A program made the position numbers and the translations under genes. The notes below the pieces were generated by a model. The model had not been told where the DNA came from. It searched no databases and worked only from the letters and a program-made list of their open reading frames with translations. 5,684 nt of DNA from Promethearchaeota archaeon (GTDB lineage Archaea > Asgardarchaeota > Lokiarchaeia > Sigynarchaeales > SOKP01), in the NCBI GenBank assembly GCA_004524425.1, contig SDNN01000186.1, forward strand, positions 1 to 5,684, read 5' to 3'. This document shows positions 4,028 to 5,684 of this stretch, piece after piece (the first letter of the stretch is position 1; each line of letters starts with the position of its first letter).

Positions 4028-5684
4028 TTGAATGAATCAGAACCTGAAACAACCCCCCCTCAACCAGAAAAAAAGTATGGCATAATGGCGGGCGTTCTCT
4101 ATGGGATAGGCTGTGGGATTGGAGGATCTATTTTCGTTCTTTTAAGTACAGGAATAGAGATTGCTGGCCCCGGAGTGCTCATTAGCTTGTTTTTAGGAGG
4201 CATCTTAATTTTTTTAACGGCTCTGAATTATTCTGAGCTTTCGACTAGCCTTCCAATTTCCGGAGGTGCGTATAATTTCAGCAAGGAAGGTATTGGAGGA
4301 TTCTCAGCTTTCATAATAGGCTTCTTTTTATTGATAGCTAATGTGGCAACTTGTTCATTTTCCGCTCAAGCTCTTACCATAATAATTATTCAGTTATATC
4401 CCAGTTTAAAGCCTAATTCTCTTTTTATTGCCATTGCTGCGGTATTATTAACGAGTATAGTTTTTTTCAAGACTCAAAGATTCGCCATTAGAACTCTCAT
4501 CATATTAACAATAAGTGTAATTGTAATTTTTTCCGTTTTTGTAATCTCCGGGTTATTTATCTCTCCAACCACGAATCCCTCAGGCTATAATCCCGCATAT
4601 TTAACTACTGATATAAAATTCTTAGGCATGATTCAAATGTTTGCTCTATTATTCATATTTTTCACTTCAATTACCTCAAACTTGGCTTATTTTAACGTGG
4701 ATTTGAGAAATCCTTCCAAAAATATTCCTAAAGTTAATATTATTGCGATATTATTGACTTTAATTATCTATTTAATGGTAACCTTCGTCGTTCTCATTAA
4801 CCTTGGAACTAGAGAAGCTACATTAGGTGCCTCTCCCGTATTATTGGCTGAGATTCTATTAGATATACTTGGTCCAGTAGGATTTTACATGATGGGTATT
4901 GCAATGATCATATCAACTTTAATTGCCATGAATGCTGCATTAGGATCAGCTACCAGTCTCTTACAGGCATTAGCACGAGATCATTATGTTCCAGAAAAAT
5001 TTGAAGAACTAAATGAGAAAAAAACCGTTCCCATATACTCCTTAATGATGACCACCTTGTTATCTTTAATTATTACGTTTCTGGCTGTAAACTTTTCTGA
5101 TATTGGGTTTACTGCCGAAATTACCACCTTTATTTATTTTTTTGGGTTGGCATTTGTTAATTTTGCGGCTGTTAATTTACGTTACAAAAGAAAAGCATTA
5201 GATCGCCCATTTAAGGCTCCATTCTTCCCTTATCTGCCCATATTCGTGGGTTCAACTTGCTTGATATTAGCTTTTGTTCTTGAACCCGCAGCAATCATCC
5301 TAGGCTCAATATTATTCATCTTTGCGATTTTATATTATTCCTTGACCATTGCTGATCGTTATTCTATAATAATCACGATAGCAGGAATGAAATTTGTCTG
5401 CGTGGTCATTGTAGGGATGCTTATTTGGAGCTTGAATAATATCATCGTAATTAATGCGAATATTCAGGGTTTTGAAATATTTTTTAGAAGTGTTTTACTC
5501 AGAATTTTAATAGCAATTTGTATCTTCACAATCTGTTCAATTTTTCTGGACATTATTCCCATAAGAGAAATCGTGTATTACCTCATCAAAAAAGTTGATA
5601 GAGAACGAGTGGCAATTGATATAGGTACGGGTCAAATAATTGAGTTAGATAAAACTGAATCGAGCTTGATTTCTAAAGCAAATA
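4028..5684 (+). CDS. APC-superfamily amino-acid/polyamine permease with C-terminal extension (partial)
   Basis: Open from TTG 4028 to the right edge (552 codons); the C-terminus is missing. TTG is the only start codon between the upstream in-frame TGA (4022) and ATG 4085. ATG 4085 would remove the N-terminal tail and cut into the first helix, so TTG is preferred. Family evidence: GIGCGIGGSIFVL in helix 1 (residues 26-38), where APC proteins carry the unwound glycine-rich substrate site; AYFNVDLRNPSKNIPK after helix 6, matching the family pattern of acidic residue, NP, basic residue and IP; ALARDHYVPEKF after helix 8; and RYKRKALDRPFKAPFFP before helix 11. I count 12 core helices plus two more (about 448-475 and 486-511), then a hydrophilic tail. 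Such proteins usually import amino acids or related amines across the cytoplasmic membrane using a proton or sodium gradient. Substrate cannot be assigned. It lies 77 bases downstream of the coiled-coil gene on the same strand. Confidence 0.9.
   Translation, partial: MNESEPETTPPQPEKKYGIMAGVLYGIGCGIGGSIFVLLSTGIEIAGPGVLISLFLGGILIFLTALNYSELSTSLPISGGAYNFSKEGIGGFSAFIIGFFLLIANVATCSFSAQALTIIIIQLYPSLKPNSLFIAIAAVLLTSIVFFKTQRFAIRTLIILTISVIVIFSVFVISGLFISPTTNPSGYNPAYLTTDIKFLGMIQMFALLFIFFTSITSNLAYFNVDLRNPSKNIPKVNIIAILLTLIIYLMVTFVVLINLGTREATLGASPVLLAEILLDILGPVGFYMMGIAMIISTLIAMNAALGSATSLLQALARDHYVPEKFEELNEKKTVPIYSLMMTTLLSLIITFLAVNFSDIGFTAEITTFIYFFGLAFVNFAAVNLRYKRKALDRPFKAPFFPYLPIFVGSTCLILAFVLEPAAIILGSILFIFAILYYSLTIADRYSIIITIAGMKFVCVVIVGMLIWSLNNIIVINANIQGFEIFFRSVLLRILIAICIFTICSIFLDIIPIREIVYYLIKKVDRERVAIDIGTGQIIELDKTESSLISKAN
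5369..5684 (+). other. Two extra membrane helices and start of a C-terminal cytoplasmic tail in the permease
   Basis: After the 12-helix APC core come two more hydrophobic segments, residues ~448-475 and ~486-511. A charged region follows (REIVYYLIKKVDRERVAIDI...) that continues beyond the window. Fourteen helices are known in the cationic amino-acid transporter branch of APC, and some prokaryotic APC proteins carry a C-terminal regulatory domain. The visible 40 or so tail residues are too few to name a domain. Confidence 0.6.

Noticed and set aside
4032..4085. Short frame from ATG 4032 ending at TAA 4083
   Set aside because: It is in another frame from the permease and gives only 17 residues. 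It matters only if one of the homopolymer runs has the wrong length, which is recorded as a finding.
1..5684. CRISPR array, tRNA, rRNA, insertion sequence or defence system
   Set aside because: No evenly spaced direct repeats, cloverleaf-like structure, transposase motif or terminal inverted repeats were seen.

Overview
This 5.7-kb, AT-rich window (roughly one third GC by eye) looks archaeal. Its codons are rich in ATA, TTA and AGA, no start has a convincing Shine-Dalgarno site, TATA-like boxes lie about 25-30 bases ahead of two starts, and the left-hand gene is a secreted protein crowded with N-glycosylation sequons. The gene style (long secreted beta-rich protein, membrane-anchored coiled coil, APC permease with a C-terminal extension) reminds me of Lokiarchaeia-like Asgard archaea. 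That placement is an impression, not proof: no rRNA or other phylogenetic marker is present.

Layout: (1) Positions 1-2081, minus strand: the first 693 codons of a large secreted protein, running off the left edge. It has an N-terminal signal sequence, two copies of one degenerate ~200-residue domain, and a third, different segment. (2) Positions 2082-2474: a 393-base divergent intergenic region with TATA-like elements for both flanking genes and three separate inverted repeats. (3) Positions 2475-3950, plus strand: a complete 491-residue protein made of an acidic head, about 350 residues of coiled coil, and two C-terminal transmembrane helices. (4) Positions 3951-4027: a short gap with a T-rich tract and a TATA-like box. 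(5) Positions 4028-5684, plus strand: an APC-superfamily amino-acid/polyamine permease, open to the right edge. It probably starts at a TTG, and two extra membrane helices and the start of a cytoplasmic tail follow the usual 12-helix core.

All three proteins are destined for the cell envelope: one exported, one anchored in the membrane with a cytosolic rod, and one a transporter. Nothing ties them into a single pathway. The coiled-coil gene and the permease are collinear, but the gap between them carries its own terminator-like and promoter-like sequence, so co-transcription is uncertain. I found no CRISPR array, tRNA, rRNA, insertion sequence or defence system.
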